From a bacterium (GTDB lineage: Bacteria > Patescibacteriota > Doudnabacteria > UBA920 > 2-01-FULL-46-14): a DNA stretch of 42,654 nucleotides. The position numbers and the translations under genes were made by a program. The notes beneath the pieces were generated by a model. It did not search any database. It saw nothing but the letters and a program-made list of their open reading frames with translations, and was not told where the DNA came from. The stretch is from the NCBI GenBank assembly GCA_030700065.1, contig JAUYKH010000015.1, positions 1 through 42,654 on the forward strand, given 5' to 3'. Shown here piece after piece: positions 35,059 through 42,615 of this stretch (the stretch's first letter is position 1; each line of letters starts with the position of its first letter).

Positions 35059-36243
35059 TTACTTGATTATCTTCGTCACAACCCCGGCGCCGACCGTGTG
35101 GCCGCCTTCGCGGATCGCGAATCTTTGCTGCTCTTCCAGAGCCACAGGTGCGATCAGTTTGATAATCAATTTGATAGTATCGCCCGGCATGACCATTTCC
35201 TTGCCCGCGGGCAGGGCGGCCTCTCCAGTCACGTCAGTGGTTCGGATGTAAAACTGCGGTTTATAACCCGTGAAGAACGCGGTATGACGTCCGCCTTCCT
35301 CTTTCGTCAGAACGTAAACTTCGGCTTCAAATTCAGTATGAGGAGTGATCGATCCCGGCTTGGCCAAAACTTGTCCGCGCTCGACTTCTTCCTTTTTGGT
35401 GCCGCGCAAAAGAATCCCGGCATTGTCTCCGGCTCGCCCTTCGTCCAGGGATTTGTTGAACATTTCAATGCCGGTAACGACTGTCTTTGAAGTCGGACGG
35501 ATACCAATAATTTCGATCTCATCGCTTAACTTCACAATGCCCCTCTCGATTCTTCCCGTTACAACAGTGCCTCGCCCTTCGATAGAAAAGATGTCTTCAA
35601 TCGGCATCAAAAAGGGTTTGTCCGTGTTGCGCACCGGCTCGGGGAAGTATGTGTCCATGGTATTGACGAGCTGTTCGATGCTCTTGAGCGCTTCGGGGTC
35701 ATTTTCCATGGCCTTGAGCGCGGACCCGCGAATGATCGGGGTTTCCTTTCCGGGATATTCGTATTTGTTCAAAAGTTCGCGAACTTCCTCTTCAACCAGA
35801 TCTATGAGCTCGGGGTCGTCCACCATGTCCACTTTATTCAAGAAGACGATAATATGCGGCACACCGACTTGTCTGGCCAGCAAAATGTGTTCTCGGGTCT
35901 GCGGCATCGGGCCGTCAGCCGCGGATATGACCAAAACCGCGCCATCCATCTGGGCCGCGCCCGTGATCATGTTTTTGATGTAATCCGCGTGTCCCGGCGC
36001 GTCAACGTGGGCGTAATGGCGCTTCTCTGTTTCGTACTCGACATGCGAAGTGTTTATGGTGATTCCGCGCTCCTTTTCCTCCGGAGCGTTGTCAATGGAA
36101 TCATAGCTTCGTTCCTTCGCCAGTCCTTTGGAAGCCAAATAATGGGTGATGGCCGCGGTCAGAGTGGTTTTGCCGTGGTCAACATGCCCGATTGTTCCGA
36201 CGTTAATATGGGGTTTTGTGCGTTCAAATTTCCCGACTGCCAT
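35059..36243 (-). CDS. tuf: elongation factor Tu
   Basis: [59 protein letters not shown]. Confidence 0.98.
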   Translation of the reverse strand: MAVGKFERTKPHINVGTIGHVDHGKTTLTAAITHYLASKGLAKERSYDSIDNAPEEKERGITINTSHVEYETEKRHYAHVDAPGHADYIKNMITGAAQMDGAVLVISAADGPMPQTREHILLARQVGVPHIIVFLNKVDMVDDPELIDLVEEEVRELLNKYEYPGKETPIIRGSALKAMENDPEALKSIEQLVNTMDTYFPEPVRNTDKPFLMPIEDIFSIEGRGTVVTGRIERGIVKLSDEIEIIGIRPTSKTVVTGIEMFNKSLDEGRAGDNAGILLRGTKKEEVERGQVLAKPGSITPHTEFEAEVYVLTKEEGGRHTAFFTGYKPQFYIRTTDVTGEAALPAGKEMVMPGDTIKLIIKLIAPVALEEQQRFAIREGGHTVGAGVVTKIIK

Positions 36244-36282
36244 ACTTTTTTATAAATCTTTTAATAATAAATTGACAAAAAA

Positions 36283-36311
36283 ATTATAATTGACTTTTTC
36301 GATAAAGTCAA
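36283..36311 (-). promoter_or_regulatory. sigma70 promoter of tuf
   Basis: Reverse strand TTGACT-N17-TATAAT. Confidence 0.75.
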
Positions 36312-36326
36312 ACTTTATACAATATA

Positions 36327-36623
36327 TCAAATCCCCAGATGGGCGTCAAGGGGCTCTATCCTGACTTCGTCCACGGTATTCTCGGCCAACAGTCCCTCGT
36401 CGGCGGTGAGCTGGGCTTTGGTGATTTGCTTGTTGATGTCCTCGATTTCCGAAATCCGTTCGGCCAGCTTGCCGGCAATGCTCGGAACCGCGAGATTCTG
36501 AAATTCCTGGTAATCCATGAGCACCACTTTGGGCTCGCCCTCTTCGACAATAATAAATTTGCCCCCGATGAGCTTAAGTATCCGCAAAATGTCCGCAAGC
36601 TTATCTTGATCCATATTACCCAT
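36327..36623 (-). CDS. small conserved-looking protein of unknown function
   Basis: 98 aa, MDQDKLADILRILKLIGGKFIIVEEGEPKVVLMDYQEFQNL; antitoxin-like (Phd/YefM-type) N-terminal flavour, not assignable. Confidence 0.55.
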   Translation of the reverse strand: MGNMDQDKLADILRILKLIGGKFIIVEEGEPKVVLMDYQEFQNLAVPSIAGKLAERISEIEDINKQITKAQLTADEGLLAENTVDEVRIEPLDAHLGI

Positions 36624-36632
36624 ATTCTAGCC

Positions 36633-37250
36633 TTATTTCACAAAAGGCACAAATGCGAAACCGGGGAAACTTTCTTCTTCAAAGCTATCCTTACCGGTTT
36701 TCGTCAAATGTTTGATCGAGCAATCGTACGCTGTTCCAACCGGGATCACTATTTTCCCACCGACGACGAGTTGTTGTTTGAGGGATTTTGGAATTGCCGG
36801 CGCGGCGGCGCTGGCGATTATCCGGTCAAAGGGTGCGGCTTCTGGCAGACCCTCCCAGCCGGACTGATTGCGAAGCTCAATATTTTTATATTCCAATTTT
36901 TTTAAATTGCTTTTGCCAAACTCAAAAACTTCCGGAACAACTTCCAATCCCCATACTTTTCCCTGCTCGCCAGCTATGTGAGCCAAAATTCCGGCCGTCC
37001 AGCCTGAACCAAAACCAATGTCTAATATCTTTTGCCCGGGCTGGGGATCCAAAAGCTCCATCATAAAAGCCACGGTGTAGGGCTGGGAAATCGTCTGCCC
37101 TTCGCCAATCGGCAGGGGGGCATCAACATAAGCGTCCGCCTCAAACCCAGCCGGCACAAATTTCTTCCGGTCATTTGCCAGGAAAGCGAAAATAATTCGC
37201 GGGGTCTTCAAAACCCCGGCTTGTTTTAAACTCTCCACCAATTCACGCAT
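36633..37250 (-). CDS. pcm: protein-L-isoaspartate O-methyltransferase
   Basis: GQTISQPYTVAFMMELLDPQPGQKILDIGFGSGWTAGILAHI. Confidence 0.9.
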   Translation of the reverse strand: MRELVESLKQAGVLKTPRIIFAFLANDRKKFVPAGFEADAYVDAPLPIGEGQTISQPYTVAFMMELLDPQPGQKILDIGFGSGWTAGILAHIAGEQGKVWGLEVVPEVFEFGKSNLKKLEYKNIELRNQSGWEGLPEAAPFDRIIASAAAPAIPKSLKQQLVVGGKIVIPVGTAYDCSIKHLTKTGKDSFEEESFPGFAFVPFVK

Positions 37251-37449
37251 CTTTTTTCCTTTTCGAATATACTGGACTTGGCACGAACCTTTTTTGAAAA
37301 AAATTTTTGACTCTGTGATGATTTCCGGCGGCAAACGCTACGGAATTCCCCCACACCCCCTTCCGCGGCGTTTGCAGGGGATAAATGGCGGGCAGCGGCG
37401 GAAAAATCAAGATTAAGGTCAGTATATCAGAAATTTGATAGTCCTTTAA

Positions 37450-37498
37450 AAATAAAAAAGGCGGACAGATTTGCAAGATTAGCAAAAATGTCCGCCCG
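37450..37498 (-). terminator. intrinsic terminator after tyrA
   Basis: Reverse strand GGGCGGACATTTTTGC...GTCCGCC TTTTTTA. Confidence 0.7.
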
Positions 37499-37502
37499 AT
37501 AA

Positions 37503-38243
37503 CTATTGTTCTGCCAGCCTCCTTTCAAGATTTTCCAGTTCCTGCATGAATCTCTGCCGAACTTCGGCGGCAAATGGATTGCCCAACTCGATTGTTTTGA
37601 ACAATTCCCACGAATCCGCGCCCAGCAACTCGGCAACTTTACAGAGATGACCAAAGGCAGTTGTGGCAAGTTCGGAATTACTCACCTCGCATCCGGTCAA
37701 ACCCCGGGCGATGAAATGCGTGAGTGCCTGCACATTAGCCATTTGCCGATCGTGTTGCTCGGCGGTCATTTCAAACAAACGCAGCCCCTGGTCCCGAAGA
37801 AACTGCAACATGAATTCCGACTTGGGAGACGAAGCGGCAATTGGGCAGATGACCAGCCGATGGCCGTGCCAGCCGTCCTTAGCGCTTTGTGGACCGAACA
37901 ACGGATGTGTGCCCAAGAGCTCTATCTGCGGTAAATATTTCCGCATCAGACGAAGAGGTTCTTGTTTGACCGAGCACACATCCATCAACAGCGCGTTGGG
38001 ATTAACACACAAGGTTAACCGGCCAAGCAGTAATTCCATTGATTGTAACGGCACGGCCAACACGACCAGTTCCCTATTGGCCACTTCCTCGAGCGTAGAC
38101 CACCTCACGCTCATTTCAGCCGCTTCATCGTTAAAATTTCGGCAGTCCCAGACGGAGACATCAAAGGTCGTGGCCAGTTTTCGAGCGAAAAACTTGCCAA
38201 AGTTGCCAAAACCAACTATACCCACTCTTTCAATTCTTTTCAT
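37503..38243 (-). CDS. tyrA: prephenate/arogenate dehydrogenase family protein
   Basis: RVGIVGFGNFGKFFARKL; GTHPLFGPQSAKDGWHGHRLVICP; QALTHFIARGL. Confidence 0.9.
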   Translation of the reverse strand: MKRIERVGIVGFGNFGKFFARKLATTFDVSVWDCRNFNDEAAEMSVRWSTLEEVANRELVVLAVPLQSMELLLGRLTLCVNPNALLMDVCSVKQEPLRLMRKYLPQIELLGTHPLFGPQSAKDGWHGHRLVICPIAASSPKSEFMLQFLRDQGLRLFEMTAEQHDRQMANVQALTHFIARGLTGCEVSNSELATTAFGHLCKVAELLGADSWELFKTIELGNPFAAEVRQRFMQELENLERRLAEQ

Positions 38244-38434
38244 ACACTCCTTTCATCGTCCCCATCGGAACGTTCTTTAAACCCGAACTTCAGTTTGAGA
38301 GCCAGTACAGTTACCCTGCTGTCTAAACCCTCGGGCAGACTATCCCTGTCGACATGCAGTATCACCCACAACTTTGAAAACCCACCTCCTAGAGCGGCTG
38401 CAACCGAACCAAAGAGTTCATCAAGTTCACTCAT
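38240..38434 (-). CDS. 64-aa protein upstream of and translationally coupled to tyrA
   Basis: Strong SD GGAGG 5 nt upstream; ATGA overlap with tyrA; no family recognised. Confidence 0.6.
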   Translation of the reverse strand: MSELDELFGSVAAALGGGFSKLWVILHVDRDSLPEGLDSRVTVLALKLKFGFKERSDGDDERSV

Positions 38435-38524
38435 GTTTCCTCCTCATCGGAAGCATATGGCCTCCGGGCTTCTCTCTGCGCACCAAAGGCTGGTGTAGCC
38501 TCTCCACGAAATTGTGAAAGAACT

Positions 38525-38550
38525 AAAAACTGGCCCCGCAAGAGGCCAGT
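38525..38550 (-). terminator. attenuator terminator 2 (upstream of the tyrA operon)
   Basis: Reverse strand ACTGGCC TCTTGCGG GGCCAGT TTTTA. Confidence 0.85.
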
Positions 38551-38574
38551 TGGAGGAGTCGAAATTTTAAAAAA

Positions 38575-38655
38575 TTACTTCGGCACCTTGAAACAAGCCT
38601 CTTGCAAAGAGCCGTAGTAATAAACATTATTTTTTGGGAACATTACGGTAGTCAT
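38575..38655 (-). CDS. Tyr leader peptide 2 (26 aa)
   Basis: MTTVMFPKNNVYYYGSLQEACFKVPK, YYY encoded by TAT TAC TAC. Confidence 0.75.
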   Translation of the reverse strand: MTTVMFPKNNVYYYGSLQEACFKVPK

Positions 38656-38665
38656 AAATTTAAAC

Positions 38666-38690
38666 AAAAAACCGCCCCTGCAGAAGGCGG
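38666..38690 (-). terminator. attenuator terminator 1
   Basis: Reverse strand CCGCC TTCTGCAGG GGCGG TTTTTT. Confidence 0.8.
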
Positions 38691-38719
38691 ATATCATCAA
38701 GATTTAGTAAAAATGAAAA

Positions 38720-38788
38720 TTACCGCAACTTCTGCACAATTGAAGTCGGGTAGTAATAGTTGTTCATTTGTTGCTTAATTAAATTCAT
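38720..38788 (-). CDS. Tyr leader peptide 1 (22 aa)
   Basis: MNLIKQQMNNYYYPTSIVQKLR, YYY encoded by TAT TAC TAC. Confidence 0.75.
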   Translation of the reverse strand: MNLIKQQMNNYYYPTSIVQKLR

Positions 38789-38799
38789 AACTTAAGGCA

Positions 38800-38827
38800 A
38801 GTATAGCAAAAATGGGGATTATATCAA
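38800..38827 (-). promoter_or_regulatory. promoter of the tyrA attenuator/operon
   Basis: Reverse strand TTGATA-N16-TATACT upstream of leader peptide 1. Confidence 0.65.
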
Positions 38828-38928
38828 TAGCGATTTTGGGAGTCAGAGAATTAGCCATTTGCTCGTGGGGTGGGTGGGACGAGCGTAGCGAGGAGGTAGT
38901 GCCTCATCAAAATTCAAAAAGTTTCAAC

Positions 38929-39002
38929 TGGTCGGGCTGCTGGGAATCGAACCCAGACTACATCCACCCCATGGACGCGTACTACCACTATACTACAGCC
39001 CG
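38929..39002 (-). tRNA. tRNA-Pro (GGG anticodon), CCA encoded
   Basis: Acceptor CGGGCTG/CAGCCCG; anticodon arm CGTCC-ATGGGGT-GGATG; T arm CTGGG-TTCGATT-CCCAG; A73 CCA. Confidence 0.92.
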
Positions 39003-39262
39003 TTAGTCTTCTCGAGATAGACCTTTAATTTTTGTTTGATTACTTCCCTTCCATAACCGCTTTTGAAAAATTTTTCCGCCGCTGCTGCATCTGACTTTTC
39101 GATGTAAGCTTCATAGAATATGAGTTTAAATGGCCCGTTCTTGGAAGTATAACTACCACCTTGCTTGCGATTGTGTTCAATTACTCTACGACGCAAATCG
39201 CTCGTCAGTCCTGTATACAAACGTTTATTCTTGTCGCTAATTAATACATAAACATACCACAT
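38993..39262 (-). CDS. GIY-YIG nuclease family protein; stop codon inside the tRNA-Pro 5' end
   Basis: MWYVYVLISDKNKRLYTGLTSDLRRRVIEHNRKQGGSYTSKNGPFKLIFYEAYIEKSDAAAAEKFFKSGYGREVIKQKL. Confidence 0.93.
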   Translation of the reverse strand: MWYVYVLISDKNKRLYTGLTSDLRRRVIEHNRKQGGSYTSKNGPFKLIFYEAYIEKSDAAAAEKFFKSGYGREVIKQKLKVYLEKTNGL

Positions 39263-39313
39263 ATCAATCCCTTTACACAGTACCCGCCTCTTCGGCGGGT
39301 CGCCGTGGAGGCG

Positions 39314-39335
39314 ACTACCACTATACTACAGCCCG
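39314..39335 (-). repeat. duplicated 5' portion of tRNA-Pro (tRNA fragment)
   Basis: ACTACCACTATACTACAGCCCG is identical to 38981-39002 at a spacing of 333 bp. Confidence 0.9.
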
Positions 39336-39404
39336 ATTCAGGCAAGGATATTAAAATATTACCATTTTCAAAAAATTCGGACAAAACTAATGAAACAAAC
39401 AATT

Positions 39405-39435
39405 CAAAAGGGCTGGACGAATCCAACCCCTTTGT
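39405..39435 (-). terminator. intrinsic terminator
   Basis: Reverse strand AAAGGG-G-TTGGA TTCG TCCAG-CCCTTTTG. Confidence 0.6.
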
Positions 39436-39505
39436 TTAATCCTCCGTATGTGAAGCTTACAATTACAATCACATCCTGCGCATCACCTCCTTCAATTTCC
39501 CAGTT

Positions 39506-39718
39506 TTATCGCGCCGCCGCAACCCCTCGTCCCGCTGCTTCGCGCGAAGCTCCGTTCGCTCCGAGGCACTCCGTCTGGTTGGAAAATTGGTGCAGATATT
39601 GGTGCGACTCCCCGCAGTTGTCGCAGATATACGAAAGGTTCGGCCAGCCATCGCGACTTTTCAAAACCGCGCGAATCTGCCCGTCCCGATGAACATCACT
39701 CGCACTTACCACAATCAT
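39506..39718 (-). CDS. small CxxC protein of unknown function
   Basis: MIVVSASDVHRDGQIRAVLKSRDGWPNLSYICDNCGESHQYLHQFSNQTECLG...; strong SD AGGAGG upstream. Confidence 0.5.
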   Translation of the reverse strand: MIVVSASDVHRDGQIRAVLKSRDGWPNLSYICDNCGESHQYLHQFSNQTECLGANGASREAAGRGVAAAR

Positions 39719-39741
39719 TAATCTTTCCTCCTTTTCTACTA

Positions 39742-39943
39742 AAACCGAAATTCCGCAAGCTTTTGCGGAATTAAGGTCGTTTGCTGCGAATTTTGACTAA
39801 ACTTTTTACTTTCCCTAGAATTCCGCCCCGGCTTAGTTAGCGATGGTAATTCCCGCAAAACCGATGATCATGTCGGTTGGAACCTCACTTATTCCATCCC
39901 CTAACCCTGGCTTGGTTCATGGATTAGCAAATAATTTAATCTG
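39742..39943 (-). ncRNA. candidate structured RNA / cis-regulatory leader (family not identified)
   Basis: Promoter TTGACT-N16-TAGGAT upstream; nested helices GTTAG/CTAAC, GATGG/CCATC, AACCGA/TCGGTT; terminal hairpin AATTCCGCAA-AAGC-TTGCGGAATT with a competing upstream GCGGAATT. Confidence 0.55.
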
Positions 39944-39948
39944 AATTC

Positions 39949-39976
39949 ATCCTACCACAGACTGTCGAAAAGTCAA
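39949..39976 (-). promoter_or_regulatory. promoter of the structured RNA / CxxC ORF unit
   Basis: TTGACT (39971-39976), 16-bp spacer, TAGGAT (39949-39954). Confidence 0.6.
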
Positions 39977-39993
39977 GGATTTATCCACAACGG

Positions 39994-40971
39994 CTACGGA
40001 CCCGCCATTCTGTTAACGATGTCATTCAGCTCCTCGTCCGAAAAAAACTCTATGGTAATTTTGCCGCCCTTTGCCCCTTTGTTGACCGCGACCCGCGTGC
40101 CGAATTTATTGCGTAGCAAGTTCTCGAGCGATTCCAGGAAGGGATCGGGCACAAACATCTCATGGACTTTGATTTTGCGGTTCCTGATCTCCCTGACCTT
40201 GCTCTCGATGTCTCTGACCCTCATCTTGTCCTTCAGAACGATCTTGAACATGACCAGCATCTCTTCCCGATCCCGCAGGGACAGCAATGGCCGCGCCTGT
40301 CCCTCGGCAATCGCCCCTTCGATCAAAGCGCGCTGAACTTCCACCGGTAAATTCAAAAGCCGGATCAGATTTGAGATCGTGGAATCGTCTTTGCCCACGC
40401 GCTTGGCAATCTCGGTAATCTGCAGACCAAATTCCTGCTGGAGCTGCTGATAAGCCTTGGCCTCTTCAATCGGATTCAGATCCGCGCGCTGAACATTTTC
40501 AATGAGCGCCAGCTCAAGCTTGGTTTGCGAGGACATGCCGCGGCTCACAAAAACCGGCACCTTGGAAAGGCCCGCGATCTTCGCGGCGCGAAACCGCCGC
40601 TCGCCAACCACTATTTCATACATTCCATCCGGTCTGGCGATGACCACGAGCGGCTGGATGATCCCGTGCATTTTGATTGACTGCGCCAGCTCTTCAAGCT
40701 TTTCCGTGTTGAAAATTCTGCGGGGCTGAAATTCGTTCGGGATGATCTTTCCGAGCTCAACTTCAAAAAGCGCCTGCCCGTCGAGCGGCGAACGAAATCT
40801 CGCCTGCGGGTCGGACTTCGCCGTCGGATGCTTGATTACGTTTAATTCTCCCCCATGCGAAGGGGGAGATGAAGTGGGGGTAGAAGACGCTGTGGCCGCC
40901 TCATCCAAATCATCCAATTCCTCATCCTTCAGCCCCTCAAAATTACCTAATTTGAATACATCATCGCTCAT
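39994..40971 (-). CDS. parB: ParB/Spo0J family chromosome partitioning protein
   Basis: ELGKIIPNEFQPRRIFNTEKLEELAQSIKMHGIIQPLVV; YEIVVGERRFRAAKIAGL; IENVQRADLNPIEEAKAYQQL. Confidence 0.95.
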   Translation of the reverse strand: MSDDVFKLGNFEGLKDEELDDLDEAATASSTPTSSPPSHGGELNVIKHPTAKSDPQARFRSPLDGQALFEVELGKIIPNEFQPRRIFNTEKLEELAQSIKMHGIIQPLVVIARPDGMYEIVVGERRFRAAKIAGLSKVPVFVSRGMSSQTKLELALIENVQRADLNPIEEAKAYQQLQQEFGLQITEIAKRVGKDDSTISNLIRLLNLPVEVQRALIEGAIAEGQARPLLSLRDREEMLVMFKIVLKDKMRVRDIESKVREIRNRKIKVHEMFVPDPFLESLENLLRNKFGTRVAVNKGAKGGKITIEFFSDEELNDIVNRMAGP

Positions 40972-41588
40972 ATTGATCTAATATCCGCAAGAGCCGTGCT
41001 CTTGGGCAGTTCCTTTACCCATTTCTCAAAAAATTTCCCCAATTCCTCGCGAGCGACAGGATCCTTGATCTTCTTGATATAGGCGCGCCCTTTTTCCAAC
41101 GCCAATTCCAAATCCTGTTTCACGAGCTTGTTTTGGTGAAACTTATAGTGAGTGCATTCAATGTAATCCGCGATTTTCGCGATAATCCCCTCGTCAGTTT
41201 TGGCGCTCAATATTTCTTTTGATATCTTTTTAAAATGACTTCTCTCCGTGCCAAAAAATTTGCTTAAAAATTTCTGGTTTTCCTCTTCGAAGGCCTTGGC
41301 CTTGCGATAGGCCGCGCGATTTGCCTTGGCATACGGCATGGAGATGTCACCGCCGAAAAGTTCGCCCAAATCGTGAATAAGCGTAAATTCCAAAACTTTC
41401 GTGATATCTATTTTGGCGCCTCTTTGATTCAAACTGCGTGCCAGTTGCCAAGCGATGAAGGTAACCAAATAATGGTGTTCCGCCAAATTGCTTAATTCAT
41501 TCGTCGGGATGCCGGCCAGCACATAGCCGGTCTGCGGCTGATTGCGGGTCAGCTCCATTAGTCTGAAAAGCCTGGTGAGATGTTCCAT
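40968..41588 (-). CDS. HD-domain hydrolase (YfbR/5'-deoxynucleotidase-like)
   Basis: LAEHHYLVTFIAWQLA...TKVLEFTLIHDLGELFGGDI; ATGA overlap with parB. Confidence 0.85.
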   Translation of the reverse strand: MEHLTRLFRLMELTRNQPQTGYVLAGIPTNELSNLAEHHYLVTFIAWQLARSLNQRGAKIDITKVLEFTLIHDLGELFGGDISMPYAKANRAAYRKAKAFEEENQKFLSKFFGTERSHFKKISKEILSAKTDEGIIAKIADYIECTHYKFHQNKLVKQDLELALEKGRAYIKKIKDPVAREELGKFFEKWVKELPKSTALADIRSI

Positions 41589-41630
41589 ATATACAAAATC
41601 TATCAAAATTCAGCCCTTTGAGCAAACGAA

Positions 41631-41665
41631 AAAGGCGGGTCACAATACTATTGCGACCCGCCTTT
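41631..41665 (-). terminator. intrinsic terminator after the matrixin-like gene
   Basis: AAAGGCGGGTC-N13-GACCCGCCTTT. Confidence 0.8.
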
Positions 41666-41694
41666 GAGCCGTTTTATGTCAAAGAGTCTTTTGT

Positions 41695-42558
41695 TCAGTA
41701 GAGTTTGTTTGCGCCCGCGATGTCGCCCGCGTTCAGATCGCGCTTTTTGGTTTCGCCATAATCCGCGTAGCGATACATGGTCTCTTCAACGCAGGAGTCG
41801 CTGGGATGGCCAAAGCCAACGGCGTGCCCCAGCTCGTGCGTGGCAATATTTTCAAAATCCATCTTGCCGGCCTCCCCGCTTGCCGACCAATCATAATCAG
41901 TGTCGTCAAATACCATATCCCATTCCACCAATTGTCTTCCCGAAGGAGGGCCGCTGAAAATTCCCCAAACAATGGTCACGGCAATCGCGCCAGCGCTCGA
42001 AACGTCGGCAAAATAAACTTCGTTCTGGCCGTCCGGCGCGGCAGTGTCAGCCGATAAAGTCGTTGTTGCCGTAAATCCGCTTCCTAAAATATTAGCTCCT
42101 GTGCCGTTTCCCAACAGTCCATCCGCCGCGTCTTCCCATTTCTCGATGTCGGCCGTCAAATTATCGAAAACAAAATCACTGCCCAAGCCACGGGTGTTAT
42201 CAGGATTCACTAGCCAAGGTTCCACCGCTTTCCATTTTGCATCCTTGGCAAGATAACTAAAACATGAGGTCCTTGTCGCGCCGGCATTTTGCCCGCCTGG
42301 TTTGGCTGAATTATTTTTGCGGTGAATAAAAGCGATCCCCTCAACACGCAATCCGGTTTGCGGATCCACCGCGCTCCCCAGCGAAATCACTGGTGAATTA
42401 TCAGCCGCCGCGGGAAGCAGAAGCGTCCTCTGCGTTTCCGGGGTTGCAAGGCTGGCGTTTGACAGATTAGGCACCGCACCCGCAGACGAGGCGGTTAGAA
42501 GCAGAACCAAGGCGGTCGGGGTCAAAAATTTAACGAAAAACTTTCTATTTTTTAACAT
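41695..42558 (-). CDS. secreted matrixin/M10-like zinc metalloprotease
   Basis: Signal peptide; zinc motif HELGHAVGFGH with downstream Met (EETMYRYADYGE). Confidence 0.88.
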   Translation of the reverse strand: MLKNRKFFVKFLTPTALVLLLTASSAGAVPNLSNASLATPETQRTLLLPAAADNSPVISLGSAVDPQTGLRVEGIAFIHRKNNSAKPGGQNAGATRTSCFSYLAKDAKWKAVEPWLVNPDNTRGLGSDFVFDNLTADIEKWEDAADGLLGNGTGANILGSGFTATTTLSADTAAPDGQNEVYFADVSSAGAIAVTIVWGIFSGPPSGRQLVEWDMVFDDTDYDWSASGEAGKMDFENIATHELGHAVGFGHPSDSCVEETMYRYADYGETKKRDLNAGDIAGANKLY

Positions 42559-42586
42559 TTTTGTCGATCATTAATTGGTTAATTAT

Positions 42587-42615
42587 TCGTATAGGTTAAA
42601 TTTACAACGAATAGC
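42587..42615 (-). promoter_or_regulatory. promoter of the matrixin-like gene
   Basis: Reverse strand TTGACA-N17-TAAATT (coordinates approximate to a few nt). Confidence 0.5.

Noticed and set aside
34681-35490. 269-aa plus-strand ORF
   Set aside because: Antisense to rpsJ and tuf; no recognisable features.
35345-35983. 212-aa plus-strand Ser-rich ORF
   Set aside because: Antisense to tuf; composition typical of shadow frames.
36250-36320. hairpin TTGACTTTatcgAAAAAGTCAA upstream of tuf as a regulatory RNA
   Set aside because: It coincides with the -35/spacer of a good promoter, so it is more simply explained as promoter sequence.
39314-39335. second tRNA gene
   Set aside because: Only the acceptor/D-arm 5' part is present; no anticodon or T arm follows, so it is a fragment.
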